Assembly (NCBI GenBank): GCA_947179485.1
Contig: OX359248.1
Span: 1,939,501 to 2,003,500, forward strand
Source: Allacma fusca
Lineage: Eukaryota; Arthropoda; Collembola; Symphypleona; Sminthuridae
Reading direction: 5' to 3'
Length of the DNA: 64,000 nt
Positions 27,085-39,087 of the stretch are shown here, piece by piece (the first letter of the stretch is position 1; each line of letters starts with the position of its first letter). A program made the position numbers and the translations under genes. The notes beneath the pieces were generated by a model, which saw only the letters and a list, made by a program, of their open reading frames with translations, searched no databases and had not been told where the DNA came from.

Positions 27085-29766
27085 TCAATGACTATTAATG
27101 TCAATGACACTTAGACTCAAGATTGCACCTTTGAGTTCGCTGTCGTTTTCTGAAATTGTTGCAATAGCATTTACTGTTCCTTTGGGTTGATCTTCTGAGC
27201 TCCATCTCGTATTAACGCGTTTTAACTGCTTTTGGGAGCCATAGTAATCAAATATTAACTTCGTTGGCACATTCTTGGACAGTTCTCCGGATCGTACATC
27301 TACAAAGAAAATACGATGTCCAACAATTACAATTAAATGTAATAACTAATCATGGTAAAAATAAACAAGTCATCTTAAAAAGGCAGCAACACCCCAAAAA
27401 CTTACTTTGAGCAAACTCAAATGTATCACTCCAAATTCTTGTGTCAGCTTGTCGTTTAACTTTCCAGCCACCAGTAGCATTGTCAAATTCACATTTTATG
27501 ATACTCCCTACGAACGAATCGTATAAGTTGAAATCTTCATCAGTGGCATATTTTAATTCGTCAAAATAGACTTCCCGGTCGTCGGTATAAAGGCGAAACA
27601 CTGTAACAGGCACTGGGTCTGACCTAATGGATGGAAATAAAATTCCTTATCAGGAAGCTGATCGGGAAAGTTTTGTGTATATTTTAGCCAACTTAATAAA
27701 TCGTACTCCTTAATTAGGAATTCTCGCAGCAGGCGAAAGCAGGTGGTATTTGTTGTTGGGCACATCCATTTGACATCTTTGGATTCCTACGAGATGAAAA
27801 TTTACATTTCCTTATTCGAACAAGTAACAATTACGATATTTTTAATAAAATGTGTAATTACCGCGGAGTTAGAAGGGTAAAAAATCAAAGCATTTGGCCC
27901 AATGGGGTAAGAATGAAACCAGTCGAATCGCTGTAATTTCCAGAAATGAGAAGCTGACCACATGGGCTGTATCCGAATTCTAAATGGATCTGAAGGTAAA
28001 TCGAAAGACCTAATTCTGAGCTTTGCATAGCCTAACGATTTTCTGGCTTCCAGAACATCCTAAAACACAAAACGAGACACTTTATAATAGAATCATATAA
28101 GACAGTAATCCACGCAGTTAATTAAAATGAGCTATAAGATAGAAGTAAAAAATATTGTTCACGGAAAAGGAATTACTCTCAGCAGTTTCAAGCGAGAACC
28201 TAGGCTTTGTGCAGTTAAATTTTGACCTTCAAAGGCTTCAACGTCACACATTTCAAAATGATATTCCGCATCAATACAGCCTTCAATCGTTGACACGTAT
28301 TTTCGTAAAATAATCTGTAAATTAATGTCAATATTCCACAATAATCTGTTGACCCCTTGTCGTAGAAATAAGAAATGAAGTCGAAACTAGATTACAAAAT
28401 AATATAAACTAACTTACACCTTCTATCACAGTTGAGAAGACACATCCGGAAGGAGACGTGCAACTCGGAAATATTAAACCAGGCAAAGCATACACACGAT
28501 TTGATGAATCAATTAAGTATGCCCTACTGCCAGCATCAAAATAAAGTAAATAGCGGAAGTATTCTTCAGGAAACCAAGAAACCATGTAAGGCTCAGATTT
28601 TAAGATTTCGAATTCGAGTTCAGTACACTGTCGGTGCTCACTTCCAACAAAACTGCTGCAGAGGAAATTAGAACTGAGCTTATAGCATTCACTCAACTTC
28701 CACTTAATTAAAAGTAATAAAATTAACACGACATACCTTTCGGAAGAAGTGCGATTAGTTAATATACTAACATCTTCCAAAATACTTGCCCGCATTTCGG
28801 TCGCAACTTCAATAGAATAGTTTCGTATATACTCTTGAAATGTTTCTCCAGGACAAAATTTCCTAATCATATGTGGCATTCTGCACTGAGTCCGACCAGA
28901 ATTCTTGTTTACTTTCCCAGAATTATTTTCAGGAATGTTTCCGTTCATGGCTGCATTTTTCCGGTAAGTGTTACCAACTTTCCATGGAGGGTTAGAGACT
29001 TTCGGTGCTGGCGGACAACCAAGGCTCCCAAAATATCCCACAATATCATTAACCATATTCTGTCTGTAAATGCCAGGCGGTCGTAGCTCTGCGAATTTCT
29101 TTAAAGCCGAGTGTACATCCAGTTTCTTTACTTGACTTAGAAATGAACATATTAAAAATCCAGTTCGGTTGAAGCCGTGTGTGCAATGAATTCCAATTAT
29201 TTTGTCCGGATTTTCCGTTAAAAATTGATTACAAACGTTGTTAAAAGACGTGATTTCGTGCATTGATGGGCTCTGCCTTCCTGCTACTGCCAATTTAACG
29301 TACTGCACACCCTTGCTCTCGACTAGTGAAGGATTGTAGTACTTTTTCGTATTTGTGAGGTCAACCCACAAGCCTATACTCCACTGAAAAGAAAAAAATT
29401 ACAGAGGAAACAAGTCACTTTACACTTCTCCATAATAGAAGTCACGCATATCCTCAAATCAACATTTTTACTCTACTTACCTTCTGCTCTTTCGCGTGAT
29501 CGAATACATCATCAATTGTGAAATTCCCCGCAGTTTTATTCAAAGGTGTTTTGAACGGGAAAAATATATTCTCAATGAGGCCCAGAGCCATATTAGGTGA
29601 TTCTGTCAGTAATAAATAAAACTCTCATTAGCATTTAACAAACCATGATAAGTCGAATCGATAATTATATATGAAGCTAAAAGCTAACCCAATTGACTTT
29701 AGTAAACAAAGCTTTGAAGCTCAACATTTTAATTTATTTCCTACCTTTCCAGCCTTCGGGCAACAT
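27085..29766 (-). CDS. Capping-enzyme homologue, decayed guanylyltransferase
   Basis: Nine minus-strand exons: 29766-29745, 29602-29481, 29383-28737, 28655-28418, 28314-28177, 28059-27862, 27786-27707, 27623-27406 and 27299-27085. They total 1878 nt (625 aa) with GT-AG signals and matching phases throughout. Residues 1 to about 180 match the metazoan RNA 5'-triphosphatase domain. The cysteine-phosphatase loop HCTHGFNRTG (Cys115, Arg121) is intact, followed by the RPPGIY segment. From about 265 the sequence aligns with the guanylyltransferase and OB-fold domains, but the signatures are lost. The KxDG nucleophile motif is FPEE (292-295) after a conserved VSW, motif III DGE is EGC (354-356), motif IV DGLIF is NALIF (445-449), and motif V LKWKP is VKWMCP. 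Expected role: 5'-triphosphate removal from RNA without GMP transfer. The upstream ATG encodes an LPEGW-K start also seen in the DUSP11 branch of this phosphatase family. Confidence 0.85.
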
Positions 29767-30795
29767 CTTCAAAAATGATTCTTCAAACCGCTAAAGGTTG
29801 TCAGAAGATTGAGTCAAAACTAAAAATAACAACTAATTTGGTAAACTACCACTAAGTACAAAAAACTTATGTGTCGTGATATTAGACTCAGCATTTATTT
29901 GTACTTCTTGCATTTAATTACTTATAAAATAAGTTAAATCCTTTTTATGAAAAAATCACCGGAATCACTATTTAGACAAAATTTGTGAAAAAACATTTGC
30001 AAGGAATCTGAATCCAAGATTGTGAAATAAACACTTTCAATGAACAACTATATTTAATAGCGCCTCTGTATAAAAAAGTGAGAACAGATTGCAGACGCAA
30101 AATAGCAATAGAATTAGTAGAATTTTTTACAACTTTCAGAACAGTGAATATAACTAAAGATATTTGCATACAGCAAATAAACTGTAATAAGTAGTTATTT
30201 ACTAAAATTTTAAAAACTTGTGCAGCTGGAACTTTAGAACATTTATGAACTACTATTGTTATTACTAAAATTAAAAACTGTTGCCTCAAAGGTCTCGAAC
30301 TTTAAATGCACACCATTGGCTACTCACACTGACAAGGCCCGCCTGGAATTTCCGTTCATGTACATAAGAGCACATGACATTCACTTGTACTGTACTTATG
30401 TATGTATTCTATGTATAAACAGGGTAACACAAAACGATACAGTACGCTCCCCCACACACGGGAGTAACATATTTGAGTCTCCAGTTGTCATACTCCTGTC
30501 CAGATTTCCTAAAATTTGTTGCATTGACCGCGGTTAATTTGTGCAAAGTCGGAATTGTTTAAAGAATTCATCATTGTTTATTTCAACACAGAAAATTAAA
30601 ATGTACATAAAGTATCAGTGCATTTGTATTTAAGTGTACAAATATAACATTTAAATAGATGTCATACCATATACATATATAACATACTTGTGTACTTATA
30701 TATAAGAAAAAACTAACTGAGAAACATGATTTACCTAGATACAATAACTAATATACAATATCATTTATAGACATAATAACATTGGCTTTACTATC
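29767..30795. other. Intergenic between capping homologue and CHRAC1
   Basis: AT-rich, no exon seen. TTTATT at about 30577-30582 reads AATAAA on the minus strand, about 215 bp past the CHRAC1 stop, and is a candidate poly(A) signal. Confidence 0.35.
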
Positions 30796-32327
30796 TTATT
30801 CTAAAATCTCCTTATTCGCAGCTGCATTTTGCTTAGCCACTTCTATCAAAGCATTCTTGGCAGTCATCGTTTGCGGAACAATATCTGCAAGACAGAAAAC
30901 GGGGAGATACTATTAGTCATCATCAAAACAAAATAAAGATCGACGTTTATTCTGAAGTCTGCAAGCCTTTAATACACCTCATTCGCATTGGGTAGTTAGG
31001 CAGAGATGAAACAAGCAACAACTGTATGTCATCATAGGAGGAAGCTTGAATTTGTGTGACTGTGACCTGTCCCTCAGAGTGTAACATGAGCTTTCGAGTT
31101 CACTTTCATGGTTTAAACCATGGTTTAAACCAAACGGTTTTTTTATAAAAACCAATGGTTTAAACCAAACACCTGAAATTTTAATATTTTCAATCCAAAA
31201 TGCTTATATTTCGTCGTGCACAAAATTTGTGCAGTTACTGTGATATTGTGTAGTTAAACTTTAGTGAAGTAAAAAATACTATTAGCTTTTAGTCTTGTAC
31301 ATTTAGAAATTCGGAATCGTTTATAAAATGAAAAATGCCAAACTTGTGTTTATGCTGCAAAGTTATTGTTACAATTATATCTAAACTATTAAATATTTAA
31401 TGCTTCGTGATACTTACTGAGTTTGGGAAATAAGTAAAGTTCTTCACATGTTTTTGCATATTAATGAATGTTTTGGATTGAAAATTTGTTTGAACCAAAA
31501 AAACCTGGTTTAAACAAAAAAACCCGGTTTAAACCAAAAAAAAACCCCAACCCTGCCATCAGCATAACCATGTTAAAGTAATATAACTCTATCATCGCTG
31601 AAGAGGTAAAATGGTCTACGTGCGTATGCTTTTGTACAGCATTTAGACCATTTTCCCTTCAGCGACGATATAATGCTAAATGTCAGTCCGTTCTCAAAAA
31701 TGTGGAATATAACTTCTCATTTCAGCTCAATTGTCATTTTTAAATGCGTAATAAAGTATCAAGATAATCTTTGTCAAAATTACCCGGACACATTCAATAA
31801 ATCACAATAATAACGAAAGAAATCTCCCTTCTTTCGACACATTCCTCACCTTTTAAAAAAGCCATATTTTCATGCTTGTTAATGTAATCCGCAAGATTTT
31901 TATATGTCAGCGACTTTCCTTTTGATGATTCAAAAGCCTGCTTGGCCAAATAATCCACAAATAATTCCTGCAAAAGATCAACAGTATCAAGTGATTGTAA
32001 CTTACGAGAAACGTCCACAAACAAATAACAGCAAGAGTACCCCTACACAAATATACATCTGTATTTATGGAACAGTTAAAATGACTCCCTCGTAAAACCA
32101 TCATCTGTCAATCCTGAAAATGACTTAAACTTACAACGGCAAGTCCATCAGGAAAAACTTACCGTGGCTTTTGTAATTAGGTACAAGGTCTCGCTTCCAA
32201 TTTGCTCAATCTCCGGTGACGACTTCATAATTGTCTTTACTTTTGCTTGAGGTAACAAAAGGTCTGTTTTTTTAGCCGATGATGTTGGAGTTGTCTCCTT
32301 CTCCTTGTGCTTCCCTTTCTCGGCCAT
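30796..32327 (-). CDS. CHRAC1: CHRAC1 histone-fold protein
   Basis: Small histone-fold subunit of the CHRAC chromatin-remodelling complex, where it pairs with a POLE3/CHRAC-14-type partner. Three minus-strand exons, 32327-32163, 31967-31850 and 30884-30796, total 372 nt (123 aa). Junction phases are 0 and 1 and match. The histone fold runs from LLLPQAKVKTIMKSSPE through TKATELFVDYLA to KSLTYKNLADYI and FLKDIVPQ. These are the diagnostic stretches of this family. A short Lys/Glu-rich N-terminal tail precedes it. The C-terminal tail is short and helical, lacking the long acidic tail of the vertebrate protein. The second intron (30885-31849) contains a GGTTTAAACC-type transposon remnant and a long hairpin. 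The gene lies head-to-head with the dsRNA-binding gene at 33.7 kb. Confidence 0.93.
31094..31554. mobile_element. hAT-like non-autonomous element, GGTTTAAACC type
   Basis: Both ends consist of repeated GGTTTAAACC palindromes and CCAAA runs. The right end finishes ...CCCCAACCCTG at 31554, a hAT-style terminus. The left terminus and target duplication are not clear, so the 5' limit is approximate and may be truncated. It sits inside the second CHRAC1 intron. Confidence 0.55.
31591..31670. repeat. Intronic hairpin, miRNA-precursor-like
   Basis: Two arms of about 30 nt (31591-31623 and 31639-31669) are reverse complements with a few mismatches and one bulge, around a loop of about 15 nt. The core AAAATGGTCTA pairs with TAGACCATTTT. 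Size and shape fit an animal pre-miRNA, in either orientation, within a CHRAC1 intron. A small palindromic transposon relic is the alternative. I do not recognise the arm sequences as a known miRNA. Confidence 0.5.
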
Positions 32328-33745
32328 GGTCCTATCAATTCTCACACGGAGTAAACTACTGTCTTCAACCTTAAAAAAATATAAATGTATTAATGGTTAT
32401 ATTATTCCAAGAAACCACAAGACCCTTTTCAATACACCAAACCCAATTCATAAGCAATTGTACTTATTTGCAGAAAGTTAGAATTATACTTGCTAATTGT
32501 AAATACAACACTTGAAATCTTGAGAATTTATAAAGACACAAAATGTACATAAAATAGTGTAAATTCAAACTTCCAAAATCCCCAACAAATTACCTCAAAA
32601 TTTTACCGTCGTTTTGCGAATGTGAATGCAAAGAACAACTTAGGCAGGTGCAGAGCAGAAGAAGCCGAGGACACCCTGGACACAGATGAAAAAAAGAAAT
32701 GACAACATAAATGTTCTTTAATATTCCCGCTATAAATTTACTTATGAGTGAGCGGGGCAAAGGAGCAGACGGAATCTTTATATAGCGTCCTAGTCCTGAG
32801 CTGCTGAGCTGCCTTTGTCGTTCCTTTGTGTATTACATCACGCACTGACGCACTACTACGTTAATGCCGGTTTATCCAGTTTAAGGGGTTCCGTTCCCCT
32901 ATTGAGAGCCCAAACGAAAGCGTCACGAATTTTTTAAGAATAATTGAAATACCTGTCGTTCCTTTATTCTTATCATTATTTTTGTCCTGTTAAGGTATAC
33001 CTAAAATTAGAAATAACATGCAAATACAAAACACTTACACTAATAATTTATTCAGGGAATAATGGCTGACGCATATTTGACAGTGAGGCTAGAGACAAAG
33101 TGTTACTTACTTAATAAATAAGCTACAGATATATCCTATAGCTGGGGACGGGGACTCTGGATATAGGGTCAAAGTGTGTGGATGTGGACCTGAGAAGGAA
33201 GTAGTGGCATTTTAAAATTAAGGTGAGCTACTTCTGGTGTCTGGGATTGGTAGCGGAGTTTAAAGTAAAAAACGTCGTCGTAATATTTTTCACGGTGTAG
33301 GCATTCTTCATCTTGAACCAGGGAGGTAGCTGTAACGATTGCATAATTCGCATTTGCTAATAGTGTTAGATCGTGTGCAGCTGTTGGATGCGAAAGTTTT
33401 TCTGAGTGTTGAAATAAAGTAAGATGTACTTATGTAATTACTTACGTTATCAGTACGTACATTTAGAATTGTGTTTTAAAATTAGAAAATATTTATTGGG
33501 AGACAGAATCCGCGCTAATTAATTAATAGTGTCTTCCTCTAACTATTATATAACAGTCGTTCCTTCATTTTAAGACAAGAGTCACGACAGTAAAATAATT
33601 AGCGTGCTTATGTACCATTATCCGCGGGGCATCGAATCGATAAATAGTTGTTTGTTGGTCTTATACTTAAAGTGTAATAATTAAACAATTATTGTTTTTG
33701 CTATTTTTGAAAAATGATTATTTAATTATTTTTTGGAATTTAGCC
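32328..33745. promoter_or_regulatory. Divergent intergenic region (bidirectional promoter)
   Basis: Separates CHRAC1 (-) from the dsRNA-binding gene (+). A 5'UTR intron is likely for the plus-strand gene, because its ATG follows an acceptor-like TTTTTGGAATTTAG. No TATA box or other core element can be named with confidence. Confidence 0.35.
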
Positions 33746-34968
33746 ATGGATTTGTTGGAAGCCGACATGGAGGAGGTAGCAGTGCAAACTGTGGAGTTTC
33801 AACCGTTCAACTACTTGACTGACTATGATGACATTCGTGGATCGATGGAGAGTTTGGTGGGGAGTAGTACTGCACCAAGTATTTTGTCTCCGACCCTGGC
33901 TGACACTCTAGAGGCTACGTATGTGCAGAAACGAGATGAGTTGCTCATGGAGGATGGGGTTACTTGCACGCCTTTGAAGGTCTTGAAAGACCTGTGTTTT
34001 GAGTATGGATGTCCCATTGAGGTGACCACTTTCGAAGTTCACCTGCCATTCAGCAACTTGTCCAAGCAAGATAGCATTCGCAATCGTGTGATTTTGAAAG
34101 CTGGACAGTTTACAGGTTGGAGTAATGAGTTACTGGCTGGGGGAAGGAGAAGTAATATTTTAAAAGTAAATATGAATGTATGTTATTTAAGGACATGGGG
34201 AAGCATCCCGGCATCGATTGGGCCTTCAACTTGCTGCTGCAGATCTGTTGGAGAAGACGAAAGTAAAAAGGAAGGATCTTCCGGAGTATGGCTTACTCCC
34301 TGGTTGTCGCATTAGCCCAATGATTTACCAGGATTTGAGAGAATTGTGTCGTATGGAAGAGCTCGCTTCCATGCCACATTTTGTACAAGTGTGTCCATCA
34401 AGTGTGGGCAGTGAAGAACTCTACAGCTTTAAGTGTTTAATTGGCCAGGCTGAAACTATAGGTGAGGTTTTATTTTCTCGGATATTTCCAAGCTTATAGT
34501 GCTTGTGAACTGTTCTAATATACGGAAGTTAATTTTGAAGGGACAAGTGATAGCATCTTTCTTGCAAAGCGTATGGCAGCCAAGGCAATGTTTGAGATGC
34601 TGACTGGAGAGAAGTACCCTGACGATCGCATTGCCACCGGATCGGGTTGCCTGCGGTTTGAGGATTTGCAAGCCATGGGTATCAATCCAGTTATGTCTGT
34701 GCGGGTACTGAACTCAGTGTTTTACGAAAATATTACAGGTGCTGGATGGGTGGGGCCGGATTTTATGTTTAGCTTTTATTTTTAGGGTAAGCAAAGAAAA
34801 ACCAATGATATCGGATGCAGCGAAGACCCCGCAGGTGATGGAATCAACGTGTATAAATCGCAGCGAAAAACCGACGACAATGAGGGTCTCCATGTTGATG
34901 ATTTTGCGGAGGATGAAGACAACGTCGTCGTGATGCGAGAGCAGCTCAAGACAATGAATCTTGTTTGA
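33746..34968 (+). CDS. Double-stranded-RNA-binding-domain protein (TRBP/PACT/Loqs-like?)
   Basis: Plus-strand exons 33746-34115, 34192-34461, 34541-34738 and 34786-34968. The first three join in phase 1 with GT-AG signals. Two dsRBD-like regions are visible. The first begins TPLKVLKDLCFEYG and ends in HGEASRHRLGLQLAAADLL. The second begins SPMIYQDLRELCRMEE and ends in AKRMAAKAMFEML. The first lacks a typical central loop. The C-terminal exon is acidic and does not look like a third dsRBD. By architecture it could be a Dicer or Argonaute-loading partner, but this is an inference. The last junction is a problem: exon 3 ends in phase 1, while the best frame of exon 4 (GGTAAG start) needs phase 0. 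A 36-nt intron from 34750 would fix it. Otherwise the gene is frameshifted or another donor is used. Confidence 0.65.
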
Positions 34969-35070
34969 AAAAGTTGGTTCCTCTAATAATAATTGGCGTA
35001 CGGTTTTTGTGCTTCCGGTAGTTTTGCTGCGATGAATTGATAGCTTGTACCCCTAGAACCACAATGAATT

Positions 35071-35076
35071 AATAAA
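35071..35076 (+). terminator. Poly(A) signal of the dsRBD gene
   Basis: AATAAA lies about 100 bp after the stop at 34968, in the expected place for the plus-strand transcript. Confidence 0.55.
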
Positions 35077-36744
35077 TGATTCGTTGCAATTTTGTGATCA
35101 TAATGGAATAATTGGTTTTTTGTATCAAACAATACAACATGAGAATTCCCAGTGCTCCTGGGAAATATTATTGGTAGACTTGTTAATTCAATGTTAGAAT
35201 AGAACTATGGTTATTATTCGTTGATTTTGTTGTGTGTTGTATTACGGTGTAATGTGTTAATTCCCAGAGTTTGATTTTTTCTATACGTTCTATTGTTTGA
35301 ACCAACTGAATACATAATAATATGAGTGGAGTAATTTGTAAATAATTGATTTGCTTAACAGTTAGTAATGTCACTTAGGTACAATACGTAATCATATTAT
35401 ATTCGTAATCATCCAAGTTAGTAAAATATACACGACAGGGCGTCGTACTTTTTTTTCGTATAGCATATGCTAACTCTTGCTGAAGTAGCATGTTGATACA
35501 AGCTATGGGGGAAGATTTAAATGTGCGACTTATTGGAATTATTCCACGAAAGATTTTTGCCAGCCATTAGTTTTACACGGCAGTTCAGAATTATCGCTAG
35601 ATTTTTTCAGGCAGAAAAATTAACTTGCTGATAAAGATATTTTAGTTTTACAAGCCGAAAAATACGCAAAGAATGGCAAAACATTTTCTCTTCAAACCCT
35701 GAAGGGGCAACGGTGACTATTTGACCTATTATTCCTAGACACAACTTGTTAATCTAATGAACGCGTGCTAAAATTTAGCCAGGTATGAAACGTTGGTCAT
35801 ATTCAAGGCAAGTCAGGCAAAGTGTAGAAGAAGTGGGGCTTTACTGGGAATGTTGTGCGGACTACTGAAAAGTATAACAATAATTATTACAAAGCCACAT
35901 GTCTTCTGTATAATGCCAGCCAATAAGTAGTAAATAAGAATGTATTTAAGAAATATAAAACAATAATGTGAGTTGCTGATGAGTGAGCCAAAGCGAGGTG
36001 AATGCCAATAATACGGGAACGCCAACCAGAGTCCAACTAATAACAAGTAGAGTTTATTAATCAGGATCAGGACGCTACTTTGGTATGGAAGAGAGTTCTT
36101 TCTTTCTCGCAGCTCCAGATAGCACTGAGGCTTTCCTCGGAATACATGTAAGAGGAAGACTGGAGAATTTATCTCCTTTGCATATCATCTGTGAATCTAA
36201 GGCAGATTACTATTTACATAGCAAGGATACCTTCTCGTTACAAAAGGTAGGTACTTTTTAAATTCTGAAAGAAAATTCGCTAGGAAATGGGGGAATCGAA
36301 TATTGGTTACCATTGCCCATTTAATTGGCAAGGGAGAGAAAAATGTTTAGTGGTAGGATGTATATATAATTCATTTGACATCATTGACACACTTAAGTAC
36401 TCAGCAAATATTTTATGACGATAAAACAATCGTTACGCGAATTTGTTGCCATCCTTATCCTCTCTTCTAATTTGAGCGAGTGGGCCGCGTCTTCGAGTAA
36501 TATGATTTTGAGAATCCAACTTGCGCGCGCTCTACTGCTGCAAGGCTAGCTATTGCATACAACTATTTACCACCTTCACTATTTACATTTGCATTCTAAG
36601 CCAGCAATAGCTGGCTGTGCAATGCTCGTTATAATTGGTCTCGACCTGTCCGTTGATTTAAACTTTCGCGGCTTTGGCTTTACAATTCAAACCTTCGCGG
36701 CTCATTTCACTATATAGCAAGCCGCTATGTACTATATTATTTCA
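35077..36744. other. Intergenic, no gene seen
   Basis: AT-rich sequence with no supported exon or RNA gene. The right edge is the target-site copy CTATATAG (36745-36752) of the next transposon. Confidence 0.4.
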
Positions 36745-37002
36745 CTATATAGCAGGGACGGGATATCGGAAACATACGGATTTAAATTCGGATTCGAATA
36801 CTTTCTAACTAGCAGTATAGCCACCGCCTGCGTCGGTGGTCACAGGGTTTCTCTTAAAAAGAGTACGACGCAGGCTAGTGGCTTTACCGCTGGTAATAAT
36901 AAAATTCTTGGTTAAATTTTTTTCAAATTGAACTCGTTAAATATTCCTAAATAATATATTTGAATACTTTTTATTTTCATTAAAAATGTAACATTACACG
37001 TT

Positions 37003-37429
37003 TCAAAACTTTCTTAAGTACACCATATTGCTTGTGTAAGTTCCTTCACCTTGCTCTGCCGTGTCCATTACAACTATCTTTATATTTTCTTTTGACTTAC
37101 TTCTGGAAAATGCAACATACAGTTGACCATGCGAAAAAACGGGTTTTGGCAAATAAATACCAACTACCTCAAACCTTTGTCCTTGAGATTTGTTAATGGA
37201 CATAGCACAACTTACTCTAATAGGAAACTGCCTTCGCTTTAATACAATTGGGTAGACACCATCATTTGAGGTAATCCGGCGAATAAATTATGATTCTCCA
37301 TCGGCTCTGCCTATCAGAACAGTCGCGAATATTAAATTTTCTTGTAGTTTGTGTAATAATTAGACGGGTTATTAGACCGTTACCCAGCGTTGTATTAAGG
37401 TTTCGTAATAGCATTACAATTGCGCCAAC
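37003..37429 (-). pseudogene. Helitron Pif1-type helicase C-terminal fragment
   Basis: The minus strand encodes SINKSQGQ followed by VGIYLPKPVFSHGQLYVAFSR, the last conserved motifs of the Pif1-like helicase of Helitrons. Upstream is a GAIVMLLRNLN segment from the same domain. The reading frame is broken between the two pieces by stops and shifts. The coding remnant continues for a few codons on the far side of the 37430-38380 insertion (PLMQ at about 38389-38402), so the insertion split it. It is dead and truncated at both ends. Confidence 0.82.
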
Positions 37430-38380
37430 CAGACCTGCATTCGAACCAAATATTTTCAAATTTCGTATTTGGTTTGTATTTGAATTTGAATTTCAACTTC
37501 AATTGGCTTGTAAATTTGTATTCGGTTTATTTATTCGAATCAAACTCAAAGGACTATTCGATTTATTCAACCGAATAAGACATGAAATTTGCATTTGAAT
37601 TTTATTTGATTTTCGAATCGAATTCCAGATTCGGTTCGAATTCGGTTTGAATTGGATTCGAAGTTGGTTTTTCAATTATTCCAAATTATCAACACCAATA
37701 ACCCTTGGCTCATTGGGATTTAATTTTCTCCAGAAATTCGAATTATTTGGTAATAATAGGCTGCATGTTTGTAACCGTAATACTACCAGAAATTATTTAA
37801 TGTACCCTTAAAAATTATTTTATTATTATTTAATATATTGGATTCAAAGTAAATTTTTACCTTATCAGTAAGCAAAGTAACTAACGTCCACTAGAAAATA
37901 ACAATAGAACTAAACATTCAGAATGTCCTACATATACATTCGAATCGTCTAATTCGCCCAAAATTTTACTAACAATAGCATTAAGTCGGCATTGCTGTAA
38001 ATCTGACTTCTTAACCGCTATTTGATGAATCATGCTTTCGTCCTCATAGAGATCTACTTGTGCTACGACCAGTTATCACGTGTTGGTGTTGACCAATAGA
38101 CATTTTGCAAGGAACGAACTCAATTCGAAAAACCAAATTCGAAACCAATTCGAATACGAACCGATTAAAAATTGCATTCGCATTTGATACTAATTCGGAT
38201 TTCAAATGCCTGTATGAATTCGAATTTGAATTGTATTCGGTTTGAAATTCAAGCAATGAACAGTTAGGTTATTCGCATTTGATTTGAAAATTCAATTTAA
38301 TTAAACTTGGCGATTGTATTCGGTTTGATTCGAATTCGATTCGAAAATTCGAATAATATTCGTATTCGAAAACAGGTCTG
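37430..38380. mobile_element. Nested hAT-like element of TTCGAA words
   Basis: A 951-bp element starts CAGACCTG (37430) and ends CAGGTCTG (38380). It has a perfect 8-bp duplication GCGCCAAC at 37422-37429 and 38381-38388. Both subterminal regions of about 200 bp are built of degenerate TTCGAATTCG words, and the central part is unrelated AT-rich DNA. There is no transposase. It interrupts the Helitron helicase fragment inside the larger hAT-like element. Confidence 0.92.
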
Positions 38381-38470
38381 GCGCCAACTTGCATTAATGG
38401 CATGCTATATATGCAACGTGTGAAGTGTGTATCGCGGAACGTCAGCTAGGATTTCTACTTGGGCCCCGCA

Positions 38471-38943
38471 GACAATTCCGCCCCTTTCCGAAATCCTCGA
38501 GGCAAAAAATGTTCCTACCGATTCCGTCCTGAAATAATATTGGGACAAAATGTTTGTCCCTAAACTGTCCGGAACCCGTCCCGAAAACCTCGGGATGTTA
38601 TTATTATGGACGGGGGATTATGATTCGGACGAATCATAATCCCAGTCTTAAAACAAATGTTCCAAATTCCACTATTTATATAAGACCACCTCCAGTAATA
38701 GTTTACTTTAAAAAGTATTCATATAGAATAGCAAATTTTAAACGGAACAATTCCCATACATAATAATTTTTATAGCAATATTTATTACAGTAATTTTTCT
38801 GTCACGATCTATTGTTACGTCCCGTCCCGAAATCTTCGGAACAAAAAAGCTCGCCCCGATTCCGTCCTGACATAACATGGGAACCAAATGTTTGTCCCGA
38901 AACTGTCCCGTTCCTGTCCCGAAAACATCGGGGCGTGCCGTCT
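38471..38943. repeat. Direct repeat pair of GTCCCGAAA type with perfect palindrome
   Basis: A segment of about 130 bp at 38.47-38.60 kb recurs in direct orientation at 38.81-38.94 kb. It contains CCGATTCCGTCCTGA, AAATGTTTGTCCC and CCGTCCCGAAAA-type words. Between them lies a perfect palindrome at 38614-38643 (two 14-nt arms, 2-nt centre). Probably the remains of another palindrome-word transposon. Confidence 0.6.
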
Positions 38944-39087
38944 CGAACAGAAGCCCTAGCGTTAGCTCATCAGCTGCAGCTGGCTGTAGCGCTCTGAGTG
39001 CTCTCCTCTCCAATACACATGTTGCATGTATAGCATACTATATGTAAAGCAATAGGAGAGCAGTATCCTATATATGCAACGTGTATA

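Noticed and set aside
27634..27706. Open frame continuing past exon 7 of the capping homologue
   Set aside because: It is an intron that happens to lack stops. A donor at 27706 and acceptor at 27624 restore the conserved OB-fold frame.
37290..37598. Plus-strand 102-aa frame rich in Phe/Glu/Leu
   Set aside because: It is a translation of the TTCGAA-word end of the nested hAT-like element and antisense Helitron remnant.
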